Part shown: positions 1 through 7,858 of the stretch, one piece after another | How the letters are laid out: each line of letters starts with the position of its first letter | Numbering within the stretch: the stretch's first letter is position 1 | Origin: Kiritimatiellales bacterium | Lineage (GTDB): Bacteria > Verrucomicrobiota > Kiritimatiellia > Kiritimatiellales > Tichowtungiaceae | DNA length: 64,000 bases | Direction of reading: 5' to 3' | Assembly: GCA_041656295.1 (NCBI GenBank) | Contig: JBBADV010000013.1 | Coordinates: 6,988 to 70,987 of the forward strand | Notes under the pieces: generated by a model | Database searches by the model: none | What the model was told of the DNA's origin: nothing | The model's input: only the letters and a program-made list of their open reading frames with translations | Made by a program: the position numbers and the translations under genes

Positions 1-105
1 AACATGAATCTATACTGTAAATATATGTAGTGCAGTCCGGGAATAATACGGCTCAGCCATTTTTCCCTTTACGCAATTCCCGTTACATATTACCTATTTC
101 CCCTG

Positions 106-1452
106 ATGAAAGCCTTTAAAGCATATGACATTCGCGGCGTCTACGGCTGCGACTTCACTGCCGCCGATGTAGAAAAAATCGGATTTTTTCTGCCGCAGCT
201 TTTAAGCGCCCGCCGCATTCTCGTCGGGCGCGATGACCGCGCCAGCTCGCCGGAAATTTTTACCGCGCTTTGTTACGGCATCAATGCCGCCGGCGCGGAT
301 GTCGTTTCCATCGGACTCTCCACCACACCGGAAATTTATTTTGCCACCGCCACCCAAAAATTTGATGCCGCCGTACAGATCACCGCATCGCACAATTCGG
401 CGGAATATAACGGACTCAAAGTCTGCAAAACCGGCGCACTGCCGGTCGACTATGCCAGAGGCCTCGCCGACCTCGAAACAATGTGCGCGCAGGGAGATGT
501 CGTCCCTCTAAAAAAAAGAGGCCGCGTTTCGGAGCTGGATATCCATGACGACTACCTCGACTTTCTCCGGCAGTATCTGCCGGAAAATCTCTCCAAATTG
601 AAAATCGGCGTCGACTGCTCCAACGGCATGGCCGCCCTTTTCATCAAAGATCTGCTCGGTAAAAAAACCAAATATATCTATGACACGGTCGACGGCACCT
701 TTCCGAATCATCCACCGAATCCGCTCATCGAAGAAAACTGCGCCGGCCTCAAAAAACTCGTCATTGAAAACCAGCTGGATATCGGACTGATTTTCGACGG
801 CGACGGCGACCGCGTCATGTTCATCGACGAGCGCGGGCGCTGTGTTCCGCCCGATTTAATCACCGCCGTCCTCGCCGAATATTTTCTCGCCGAAAATCCC
901 GGCAGTCGCGTCCTGCACGACATCCGCACCTCCAAAGCGGTCACCGAACGCATTCTTGAGCTCGGCGGGGAACCGCATATGTGGAAAGTTGGACACTCCT
1001 TCGCCAAAATAAAAATGCGTGAACTCGGCGCCGTCGTCGGCGGTGAACTCGCCGGACACTACTACTTCCGCGACTTCTTCAACTGCGATTCCGGCATTCT
1101 CACCGCGCTTATCGTTTTAAATATCGCCGGCAGACTCAACGCCGCCGGCAAACCCTTTTCAAGCTGTATCGATGGTTTAATGCGCTATGCCAATTCCGGC
1201 GAAATCAACTTTCGCGTCGATCAGAAAGAAAACGCGATCGCTGCCGTTGTGCATAAATTTGCATCTGAAGAAAAACCAGCCGCCCTGTATGATTTCGACG
1301 GTGTTCGCCTGGAATTTGCCGACTGGTGGTTCAACATCCGCCCCTCCAACACCGAACCCTGGCTCCGCCTCGTTATCGAAGCCCGCACACCGGCGCTCCT
1401 CGCCGCAAAACGCGCCGCCGCCGAAGCCGTCATTAAGAATTTCTTAACGTAG
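106..1452 (+). CDS. manB: Phosphomannomutase/phosphoglucomutase
   Basis: An alpha-D-phosphohexomutase that interconverts hexose-6-phosphate and hexose-1-phosphate in the cytoplasm, feeding nucleotide-sugar synthesis for polysaccharides. The 448-residue length is normal for the bacterial PMM/PGM family. Visible motifs are the active-site serine loop TASHN (residues 93-97, phosphoserine at 95), the metal-binding loop DGDGDR (231-236), a sugar-binding GGELAGH segment near 318, and the phosphate-binding RPSNTEP motif near 414. The start fits the family N-terminus KAYDIRG. The stop codon TAG lies inside the left edge of a palindromic repeat that follows the gene, so the repeat appears to have supplied the present terminus. 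The substrate (mannose or glucose) cannot be told from the sequence alone. Confidence 0.93.
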   Translation: MKAFKAYDIRGVYGCDFTAADVEKIGFFLPQLLSARRILVGRDDRASSPEIFTALCYGINAAGADVVSIGLSTTPEIYFATATQKFDAAVQITASHNSAEYNGLKVCKTGALPVDYARGLADLETMCAQGDVVPLKKRGRVSELDIHDDYLDFLRQYLPENLSKLKIGVDCSNGMAALFIKDLLGKKTKYIYDTVDGTFPNHPPNPLIEENCAGLKKLVIENQLDIGLIFDGDGDRVMFIDERGRCVPPDLITAVLAEYFLAENPGSRVLHDIRTSKAVTERILELGGEPHMWKVGHSFAKIKMRELGAVVGGELAGHYYFRDFFNCDSGILTALIVLNIAGRLNAAGKPFSSCIDGLMRYANSGEINFRVDQKENAIAAVVHKFASEEKPAALYDFDGVRLEFADWWFNIRPSNTEPWLRLVIEARTPALLAAKRAAAEAVIKNFLT

Positions 1453-1609
1453 ACGCGGCGCCCTCGCCGCGTTCCGTGTTCAGGGTTTTCAGTTTACAGT
1501 TGAGAGTTGAAAAGTTCTCAATGCGCTCTGCGGTTTATCAATTATTCGGCCCATAATTATTTGGTGATTTTTGCGCATTTTTGCGGCTATATTTAATTTA
1601 AAATGCTCT
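1449..1609. repeat. Dispersed repeat module with 5' hairpin
   Basis: This segment is nearly identical, over about 160 bp, to the right half of the repeat at 17918-18079. It begins with a strong hairpin (8-bp arms ACGCGGCG/CGCCGCGT, 4-nt loop), passes through a GGCCCATAATTATTTGG stretch and ends in the shared terminus TTTAAAATGCTCT. It supplies the stop codon of the preceding mutase gene, and its hairpin could act in transcription termination. Confidence 0.85.
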
Positions 1610-1704
1610 GGAAACAAAAAATCGCACGGTGTAAAATCCTGTTCATCCTGTAAATCCTGTCTAAAAAAATTCCGACACTGGTGATTTTATGGTTTCATTA
1701 CTGC

Positions 1705-2433
1705 ATGAGTGAATTTGCATACGCGGCGGAATTAAAAAAGATGTTTCGCTGCTACGGTCATTTTTACCGGTTGAATATTGCCGGCGCGGAGCCGCAGCTG
1801 TGCCGGAGCGTGCTTGAAATTACATCATTGCCGCGCGAAGCGGTCGGTGCAGGAAACGATCCGGATGATCTGTTCGGCGCGAGGCCGGAAAAACATCTGC
1901 CGGACGCAGTGGTGATTATGATGAATCCGGGTTCGTCGAAACCGGTTGAGAATGGCGACACGGAAAGTCTGCTGTCGATGCCGCTGCCGGCAAATTTTGT
2001 GAAGCCGCTGGTGCTGACGCGTCCGGACAACACGCAGTATCAAATCATGCGCATTATGGCGGCGCAAAACTGGCGTCATGTGCGCGTACTGAATATTTCC
2101 GATTTGCGCGATCCGAAGAGCCCGGACTTTATGGCGCGCACGCAAAAGCTGGCGGAATTCCCCGGCGGCGGCGCGCACAGTCTGTTTTCCGGCGAACGCC
2201 GTGCGGAACGGGAAGTTATGCTGCGCCGGCAATCCGGCGCACCGTTTATTATCGGCTGGGGACAGAATGCCGGTTTAATTCCGCTGGCGGAACAGTGCTT
2301 AAACTGCATTGCCGGCGAACGCATCATTACCGTTCCCGCCGGCAATCATCCGGCGCTGACCGCGCATCCCAGCCCGATGCTGCAAAGCAAAAAAGAGGAG
2401 TGGCTGCGCACAATTCTGACAGAATTAAATTAA
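1705..2433 (+). CDS. Conserved hypothetical protein (DUF1643-like)
   Basis: A cytoplasmic protein of about 242 residues with no signal peptide or membrane segment. A hydrophobic strand ending in the motif VIMMNPGSS near residue 75, a tryptophan/glycine segment IIGWGQNAG near residue 190, and a closing histidine-rich turn GNHPALTAHPSP recall the DUF1643 family, whose function is unknown. The match rests on pattern only. An in-frame GTG lies 24 bp further upstream, but the ATG chosen here gives a more natural N-terminus. The gene is flanked by repeat material upstream and a short unremarkable gap downstream. Confidence 0.6.
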   Translation: MSEFAYAAELKKMFRCYGHFYRLNIAGAEPQLCRSVLEITSLPREAVGAGNDPDDLFGARPEKHLPDAVVIMMNPGSSKPVENGDTESLLSMPLPANFVKPLVLTRPDNTQYQIMRIMAAQNWRHVRVLNISDLRDPKSPDFMARTQKLAEFPGGGAHSLFSGERRAEREVMLRRQSGAPFIIGWGQNAGLIPLAEQCLNCIAGERIITVPAGNHPALTAHPSPMLQSKKEEWLRTILTELN

Positions 2434-2507
2434 CCACGGGAAACTACAGAATACACTGACAGTAAAAATTTCTGTGTCTCCGGTGTATTCCGTGATTAAC
2501 TCTCTCT

Positions 2508-4442
2508 ATGCCTGCCCAAAATCAGATTCCGGACCGTATTGCGACTGCACTGCGTCAGTTTCCGCCGTTTTCAATGTTTGATGAAGCGATGGTGGCAGAG
2601 CTGGCATGCACCGCCAAGGTTCAGGTTTTAACCAAGGGTGACACGGTTTGGCATCAGGGCGATCCGCCGTGCGGCGAAGTGCTGTTTCTGGCGCGTGGTC
2701 GCGTAGAGTATTATGCCGGCAGCGAGCTGATTGATGTGCGCGATGTTGGCGATATTCTCGGCCTTTCGGCACAGCACGAGAGCGAGCCGTACCGCGTTAC
2801 TGCAATCGCGGAAGATGATTCCATCCTTTATGTTCTGCCCTGGCCGCTTGTCCAGGAACTGCTGTTAACCAACGATGAAGCGCGCTATTACGTGCGCCGG
2901 CATCTGTTCTGGGGCACGCGCCTCGGCCGTGCAATTCCGGACGGTATTGAAGCGAGCATCGGCGGTGAAAATGTCCTTGAGGCGCATCTGAAAGGCGCGC
3001 ACATCATTACGCCGCGACCGCCGGAACGCCTGCTGCACTGCCTGCCGGAAACAACCATTCGCGACGCCGCTGAACTGATGGCAAAGCGCGGCATACCGTC
3101 GATTTTAATTACAAACAAAGAGAATCATCCGCTGGGAATTGTCACCGGCAACGATCTGGTGCGCGAAGTGATTGTCAACGGGCGCGACAGCCGCCAGCCG
3201 GTTTCCAGCATCATGTCGGCGCCGGTGGTCACCGTTGCAACAAATTCAAGCACTGCGGCGGCGGCGCTGACGATGCTCCGTGAACGCATCGGACAGGTCT
3301 GTGTAACGGAGGACGGAACGGCAGATACACCGGCGCTCGACGTTTGCACGCAGAAAGATCTGCTTGCACAGAGCGGACGTCATCCCGCCGGTTTTATTCA
3401 CGAACTGCACATTGCGCAAACGCCGGCACGTTTCCGCGAAATCTGCGATGATATTGAAGAGATGGCAAAAACCTATCTTGACGCCGGAATTTCCGGCATT
3501 CTGCTCGGTGAAATCTGCGCTGAACTTTATAATGAACTCGTGCGCCAGCTCATTGATATTTCACTCGCCGAACTGACCGATCAGGGTATGCAGCTGCCGG
3601 AAGCGCGGTGGGCGTGGATTGCCGTCGGCAGCGACGGACGCCGTGAGCAGGTATTACGCACCGACATGGATAATGCCATCATTTTTGCATCGTCCGGCAG
3701 CAGCAAAAAAGATGAGGCCAACCGCGTTTATTTTCTAAAACTCGCCGCACGCGTGATTGAAATGATGGTCGATACCGGTTTTACACGCTGTCAGGGGCGC
3801 GTCATGGCAAGTAACCCAAAATGGTGCCGAACCGATGCCGAATGGATCGCCGAACTGAACGATCCCAATCTGCTTCATGACAACAAAAAACTGATCAGAG
3901 CGCTGATCCTTTATGATCTGCGCTATGTCGCCGGCGATCCAATGCTCAGCGCCGCTGTGCGTGAAACCGTTTTTAAAACGGCCGGCAAAGATACAGCGCT
4001 GCAGCACTATATGGCGGAAATGATTGTCGCCACGCCGCCGCCGTTAAATTTTCGCGGCAAATTTGTTGTTGAAAAAAAAGGCGGCAATGAAGGTGAATTC
4101 GATATTAAAAAACGCGGACTCGCACCGCTGCGCGATGCGGCGCGGCTGTTCGCACTGCATTACGGGCTGAAAAAACATCATTCCACCGGCGGGCGCTGGC
4201 TTGAACTGATGACCGCACAGCCGGATATGGCTGAAATCGCCGGACTTGCCCGGGAAGGATTTGACCAGCTGCTGCGGATCCGCACATCCACCGGACTGCA
4301 GCGCGGCGACGACGGACGCTATCTTGATCCGGCTGAACTTTCCCGACTTCAGCGCGGACAGCTTGTGAATGTTTTTGATGTTCAGCGCATGGTGCAGGCT
4401 GCTGTGCGCGTTCATTTCCAGCTCGACATACGCAACATATAA
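2508..4442 (+). CDS. cNMP-binding/CBS/DUF294 nucleotidyltransferase-like protein
   Basis: A soluble 644-residue multidomain signalling protein. The N-terminus (about 14-125) is a cyclic-nucleotide-binding beta-roll of the CAP_ED type. A pair of CBS domains follows (about 165-290), with the turn LGIVTGNDLVREV. Then comes the DUF294 putative nucleotidyltransferase domain with the signature GSDGRREQ...TDMDNAI (about 373-390) and its helical DUF294_C partner to the end. Proteins of this architecture are often encoded beside a DnaQ-like exonuclease, as here, where the next gene is one. They are thought to sense nucleotides and modify a partner, but the target is unknown. Family assignment is firm; the biological role is inferred only from architecture. 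Confidence 0.88.
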   Translation: MPAQNQIPDRIATALRQFPPFSMFDEAMVAELACTAKVQVLTKGDTVWHQGDPPCGEVLFLARGRVEYYAGSELIDVRDVGDILGLSAQHESEPYRVTAIAEDDSILYVLPWPLVQELLLTNDEARYYVRRHLFWGTRLGRAIPDGIEASIGGENVLEAHLKGAHIITPRPPERLLHCLPETTIRDAAELMAKRGIPSILITNKENHPLGIVTGNDLVREVIVNGRDSRQPVSSIMSAPVVTVATNSSTAAAALTMLRERIGQVCVTEDGTADTPALDVCTQKDLLAQSGRHPAGFIHELHIAQTPARFREICDDIEEMAKTYLDAGISGILLGEICAELYNELVRQLIDISLAELTDQGMQLPEARWAWIAVGSDGRREQVLRTDMDNAIIFASSGSSKKDEANRVYFLKLAARVIEMMVDTGFTRCQGRVMASNPKWCRTDAEWIAELNDPNLLHDNKKLIRALILYDLRYVAGDPMLSAAVRETVFKTAGKDTALQHYMAEMIVATPPPLNFRGKFVVEKKGGNEGEFDIKKRGLAPLRDAARLFALHYGLKKHHSTGGRWLELMTAQPDMAEIAGLAREGFDQLLRIRTSTGLQRGDDGRYLDPAELSRLQRGQLVNVFDVQRMVQAAVRVHFQLDIRNI

Positions 4443-4489
4443 ACAGTGGAATGGTGAATAGAGAGATTTTCAATGTTCAATGCTCAATA

Positions 4490-4625
4490 TTCAGTTTTCA
4501 TTGCCGCTTCGCTGCCTGCCTTCCAGCGAGCCGTTGCCGCTCACTCCGGGCGCTGTTTTCTTTCAGGAAGCCACTCTTCGAGTCTTCATCTCGTTTCGAA
4601 TCTCGATTTTTCCAGCCGTTTATAT
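4490..4625. repeat. Degenerate copy of dispersed repeat interior
   Basis: This stretch resembles the interior of the longer repeats at 13.6 and 23.4 kb (CTTTCAG-AAGCCACTCTTCGA and the preceding GCGAGCC-TTGCCGCT phrase) but is shorter and diverged. It fills the gap between the DUF294 gene and the exonuclease gene, and no coding function is seen in it. Confidence 0.55.
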
Positions 4626-4648
4626 CTGTGTAATCCGTGGTTAATGAA

Positions 4649-5332
4649 ATGATTGCCCTCTTCCAGAAAAAACCGCTACCGCAATTCTGTGCCGACTATC
4701 TTGCAGCGGCGAAACAGAAGCCGGCACGAAGAACACCGGCAAACAGTTTGCGCTTTGTCGTACTCGATGCAGAAACCAGCGGTTTTCAGATTAAAACCGA
4801 CCATATTCTTTCCATCGCACTGTTCAATATTGTCAGCGGTCAGATTCAAATTGAGTCCAGCCGCAAGTGGCTGGTTCATCAGCCCGGAGTAGGAACAAAT
4901 GCCGCCACTGCCATTCACGGCATTCTGCCGAATGAATCAAATGCCGGAATCCATGAGGCAAAAGTTATTCATGAACTGATTGAAATTCTCACCGGCGCGA
5001 TCGTTGTCGGGCATCACGTCCGGTTCGACGCCGATATGATTAATGAAGCCATGCTGCGGCACTGCAAAATTAAATTTCGCAGCCGGACAATTGATACGGC
5101 GCAGTTCGCGATGAACGAACTCACCGCATTCCACCGCACCGGTTACGCACGGCAGCGCCCGCCGACACTCGATGAACTCGCCGCGCATTTCGATATTCCC
5201 GTCATTGCGCGTCACACCGCCGAAGGCGATGCGTTTCTCACCGCCAAACTTTTTCTGCTGCTTTGCGGACGCATCCGCCGCCGCACCGGGCGTGCAGTTC
5301 AACTCCGCGATCTGCCGGTAAGAAATTATTGA
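4649..5332 (+). CDS. DnaQ-like 3'-5' exonuclease
   Basis: A DEDDh-type exonuclease of about 227 residues, related to the proofreading epsilon subunit and to exonucleases encoded next to DUF294 proteins. Exo I is VVLDAETSGF near residue 36 (catalytic D and E). Exo II is VVGHHVRFDADMINEA near residue 115. Exo III is the ARHTAEGDAFLTAKLF segment near residue 190 with the catalytic H and D. An upstream in-frame GTG would add four residues; neither start has a clear Shine-Dalgarno site. It follows the cNMP/CBS/DUF294 gene on the same strand, a common pairing, so the two may act together in nucleotide-responsive DNA or RNA turnover. Confidence 0.82.
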   Translation: MIALFQKKPLPQFCADYLAAAKQKPARRTPANSLRFVVLDAETSGFQIKTDHILSIALFNIVSGQIQIESSRKWLVHQPGVGTNAATAIHGILPNESNAGIHEAKVIHELIEILTGAIVVGHHVRFDADMINEAMLRHCKIKFRSRTIDTAQFAMNELTAFHRTGYARQRPPTLDELAAHFDIPVIARHTAEGDAFLTAKLFLLLCGRIRRRTGRAVQLRDLPVRNY

Positions 5333-5418
5333 TTGTTCAATGCGGAAACGCGGCGCACCGGTGAAATGTATCTTCATACAAATCGTCGGCCGGCGGCGCA
5401 TGATGCACCGTAAGTTTT

Positions 5419-6363
5419 TTATTCCCGCACTCCTCTGCATTCCACCGCACCGTTTCTTCTCAGCAGTTCAAAAACTTTCTCCGGCGGCGCCGCAGCATCA
5501 ATCCACTCCACATTCAACTGATGCCGGAACCAGGTCATCTGGCGTTTGGCAAGCTGACGCGTACGAATGATTGTTTTTTCTTTGGCTTCATTCACATGCA
5601 ATTCACCGCGCAATACCGCGAACGCTTCGGCATAGCCGATGGCGTGCTGCGCGGTAGAAGATAATTCAATCTTCATCAATGCTTCCGCTTCTGCCAAAAG
5701 TCCGGCGGTGTACATTGTTTCGACGCGTACGGCGATGCGCCGGTGAAGTTCAGCGCGTTCGACATGCAGTCCGATAATTTTCGGCAATGGATTTTTCTGC
5801 CATAAAGCATGTAGACGCGGCGTCCCCGCCGCGTTCTCTTCCATCGTGGACGCGCCGGGGACATCACGTCTACGTTGGCTTTGTTCCAATAAGCGAATCA
5901 GCCGGCGCGGATTTGTTTTGTCGGCGAGCTGTTCATATTGTGCCGGAGCGGTGGTGCGAACTTCATTTTGCAGTTCGGCGCATGTCATTTTTTCGGCGCG
6001 TACACGCAGAGTTTCGTCGGCACCGGAAAAATTGTCGAGTCCCTGCAGCAGACATTTCACATAAAGCCCGGTGCCGCCGGTAACAACGGGAACTGCATTT
6101 TCAAATGCAGGGCAAACGGCATTCAGCCAGTCGCCGACGCTGAAATTCTGTTCCGGCGACACAATGTCTATTCCGTAATATGAAATTCCGGTGCGCTCTG
6201 CCGCCGGCGGTTTGGCGGTGCCAATGTCCATGCCGCGATAAATATTCATTGAATCGGCAGAGACAACCGGCGCGCCGGTTTTTTCGGCAAAGCATTGCGC
6301 GAGTGTACTTTTACCCGAGGCCGTTGGACCGGTCAGAACATAAGCTTGAGGACTGTTCAACAT
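5419..6363 (-). CDS. miaA: tRNA dimethylallyltransferase (in-frame palindromic insert)
   Basis: Transfers a dimethylallyl group to A37 of tRNAs that read UNN codons, the first step of ms2i6A formation. The P-loop GPTASGKSTLA lies at residues 12-22, the DIVSPEQ-type loop near 88, and the conserved GTGLYVKCLLQGL near 116. The C-terminal segment TRQLAKRQMTWFR is the typical tRNA-binding helix. Odd feature: residues from about 165 to 184 (beginning RRRDVPG) are encoded by a 63-bp palindromic repeat that keeps the frame. It lies where other MiaA proteins have the start of their small insertion domain. The enzyme is otherwise complete, so it is probably functional with an added surface loop. Confidence 0.92.
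   Translation of the reverse strand: MLNSPQAYVLTGPTASGKSTLAQCFAEKTGAPVVSADSMNIYRGMDIGTAKPPAAERTGISYYGIDIVSPEQNFSVGDWLNAVCPAFENAVPVVTGGTGLYVKCLLQGLDNFSGADETLRVRAEKMTCAELQNEVRTTAPAQYEQLADKTNPRRLIRLLEQSQRRRDVPGASTMEENAAGTPRLHALWQKNPLPKIIGLHVERAELHRRIAVRVETMYTAGLLAEAEALMKIELSSTAQHAIGYAEAFAVLRGELHVNEAKEKTIIRTRQLAKRQMTWFRHQLNVEWIDAAAPPEKVFELLRRNGAVECRGVRE
5811..5873. repeat. 63-bp palindromic element inside miaA
   Basis: The element starts GTAGACGCGGCG and ends CACGTCTAC; its two 23-bp arms are imperfect reverse complements. Its left arm matches the hairpin that opens the repeats at 1449 and 17918. Its length is a multiple of three and the miaA frame stays open through it. Confidence 0.85.
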
Positions 6364-6383
6364 TTAAAAATTCTAAAACAAAC

Positions 6384-6420
6384 GAAGAAAATTATAGCCA
6401 CAAAAAACACAAAATTTCGT
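6384..6420. repeat. Fragment of repeat terminus
   Basis: Contains the phrase AATTATAGCCACAAAAAAC, which forms one terminus of the long dispersed repeats at 17.7 and 23.2 kb (and reversed at 13.8 and 21.3 kb). It sits in the promoter region of miaA and lacks the rest of the element. Confidence 0.6.
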
Positions 6421-6507
6421 GAAAGGGAGTATATTTTTTCAGACTTGGGTCTTTCGTATTTCGGATTTTCTTCCGTGCCAGAGTATTCCGGAGTCAGGCT
6501 TTCGAGT

Positions 6508-6975
6508 TCAGGGTTTCTTCAACGGATGGCGGCTGTGCCATAAAGAAGAAATCAAATAGATACCGGCAGCGATGCAAATGGCGGAGTCGGCGACATTGAA
6601 CGCCGGCCAGTGCCAGCTGCCGATATAAAAATCGAGAAAATCGGTGACCCATCCAAGCTTGATGCGATCGATCAGGTTGCCGCAGATTCCGCCGACCATG
6701 AGCCCGAATGCAATCCGGTGATCGAGCGTTGGATTCAGTAATTTCCGGCGGTACACCGCAAGAATCACGAGCACACCGACGGACAGCAGAATTAACAGCA
6801 GCTGCTGTCCGCCGAGAATGCCCCATGCCGCACCTTCGTTACGAACGTACACGAGATTAAAAAATCCGGGAATGACAACCCGCGGCTCGCCGCCGTAAAT
6901 AAATGTATTACGTACCCACAGCTTGGTTAACTGATCCGCAAGTATGATAACTAAACCAAGAATAAAAACCAGCAT
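6508..6975 (-). CDS. lspA: Lipoprotein signal peptidase
   Basis: Integral inner-membrane aspartyl protease that removes signal peptides from diacylglyceryl-modified prolipoproteins. At 155 residues it has the usual size and four hydrophobic spans: the N-terminal VFILGLVIILADQL, a LLILLSVGVLVILAVY helix, the GLMVGGICGNLIDRI helix and a C-terminal helix. The catalytic aspartates are in GNLIDRI and FNVADSAI. It follows the DksA-like gene by about 18 bp on the same strand, so the two are probably cotranscribed. At least one substrate, the 3D-domain lipoprotein at about 14 kb, is in this window. Confidence 0.94.
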   Translation of the reverse strand: MLVFILGLVIILADQLTKLWVRNTFIYGGEPRVVIPGFFNLVYVRNEGAAWGILGGQQLLLILLSVGVLVILAVYRRKLLNPTLDHRIAFGLMVGGICGNLIDRIKLGWVTDFLDFYIGSWHWPAFNVADSAICIAAGIYLISSLWHSRHPLKKP

Positions 6976-6993
6976 GAGCGCGCCTTTCCGGTG

Positions 6994-7668
6994 TTAACCG
7001 CGCATGGTGCTGCCGAACGGACGGTAGTGCGCACGGCCCTTTTCAAGCTCGGACTGTGCGCGCACGGTATAGCGAACATACGGCAGTGCTTTGAGACGTT
7101 CAATGTTGATCGGCTTGCCGGTAAGCTCGCAAATACCGTAGGTTCCTTTTTCGATGCGGCGCAGAGCGGCGTCGATTTCAGCAAGCACTTCCTGCTCGGA
7201 ACCCATCATATTGAGCTCCATTTCGCGGTCAAAGGTATCGGTGCCCTGATCGGAGAGCGATGGATCGCGCTGATTGGCTTCAAGGTTATCGCGTGAAAGA
7301 ATGTTGTAGCCGCCGAAAACGCGTTCGCGCAGTTTCAGCAGCATTTCTTTAAACATCGCCACTTCTTTAGCCGTCAGCTTTTTTTTACCCGGTGCGGCAG
7401 GTACCGGCGGCACCGGAACCGGTGCCGGAGCCGGACGTGCTGATACCACAGCTTTTTTTACTTCGATTTTTTTTGCCGGCGCTTTTTTGGCTGCCGGTTT
7501 TTTTGCTACAGCTCTCTTTACTGCCGGTTTCTTTGCCGGCGCTTTTTTAGCAACGGCTTTTTTGGCCGGTGTTTTTTTCGGCGCTGTTTTCTTGGTCGCT
7601 GCCGCTTTTTTGATACTCTTTTTAGCCGCCGTTTTCCTGGCCGGTGTTTTCTTCTTTGCAGTTGCCAT
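6994..7668 (-). CDS. DksA/TraR-like protein with histone H1-like N-terminal tail
   Basis: A 224-residue protein in two parts. Residues 1 to about 75 are a low-complexity lysine/alanine/proline tail made of AKK/PAKK repeats, like histone H1 and eukaryotic-type DNA-binding tails. A proline/valine linker follows (PAPVPVPPVPA). The C-terminal part (about 95-224) is a DksA/TraR-like coiled coil with the typical segment EIDAALRRIEKGTYGICE. Of the zinc-finger cysteines only one (GICEL) remains, so the finger is probably not metal-bound. DksA-family proteins act in the RNA polymerase secondary channel; the basic tail suggests added nucleic-acid binding. It lies just upstream of lspA, a gene order seen in other bacteria. 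Confidence 0.85.
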   Translation of the reverse strand: MATAKKKTPARKTAAKKSIKKAAATKKTAPKKTPAKKAVAKKAPAKKPAVKRAVAKKPAAKKAPAKKIEVKKAVVSARPAPAPVPVPPVPAAPGKKKLTAKEVAMFKEMLLKLRERVFGGYNILSRDNLEANQRDPSLSDQGTDTFDREMELNMMGSEQEVLAEIDAALRRIEKGTYGICELTGKPINIERLKALPYVRYTVRAQSELEKGRAHYRPFGSTMRG

Positions 7669-7858
7669 TTGAAAGCCTTTCTTTTGCCGGTTTTACACAG
7701 ACGAGTCGAAAAATAGGCGCCGCTTTTATCACGGGGCCGCAACCGTGTCAACCGGCAAGGCGTTTTATTTTAGAGGAATAATTTGCACCGGATAATATAT
7801 AAAGATTTATATCGTAAACTCCGGTAAGAAACAGCGCGTTATGTATGACGCATGGCGT

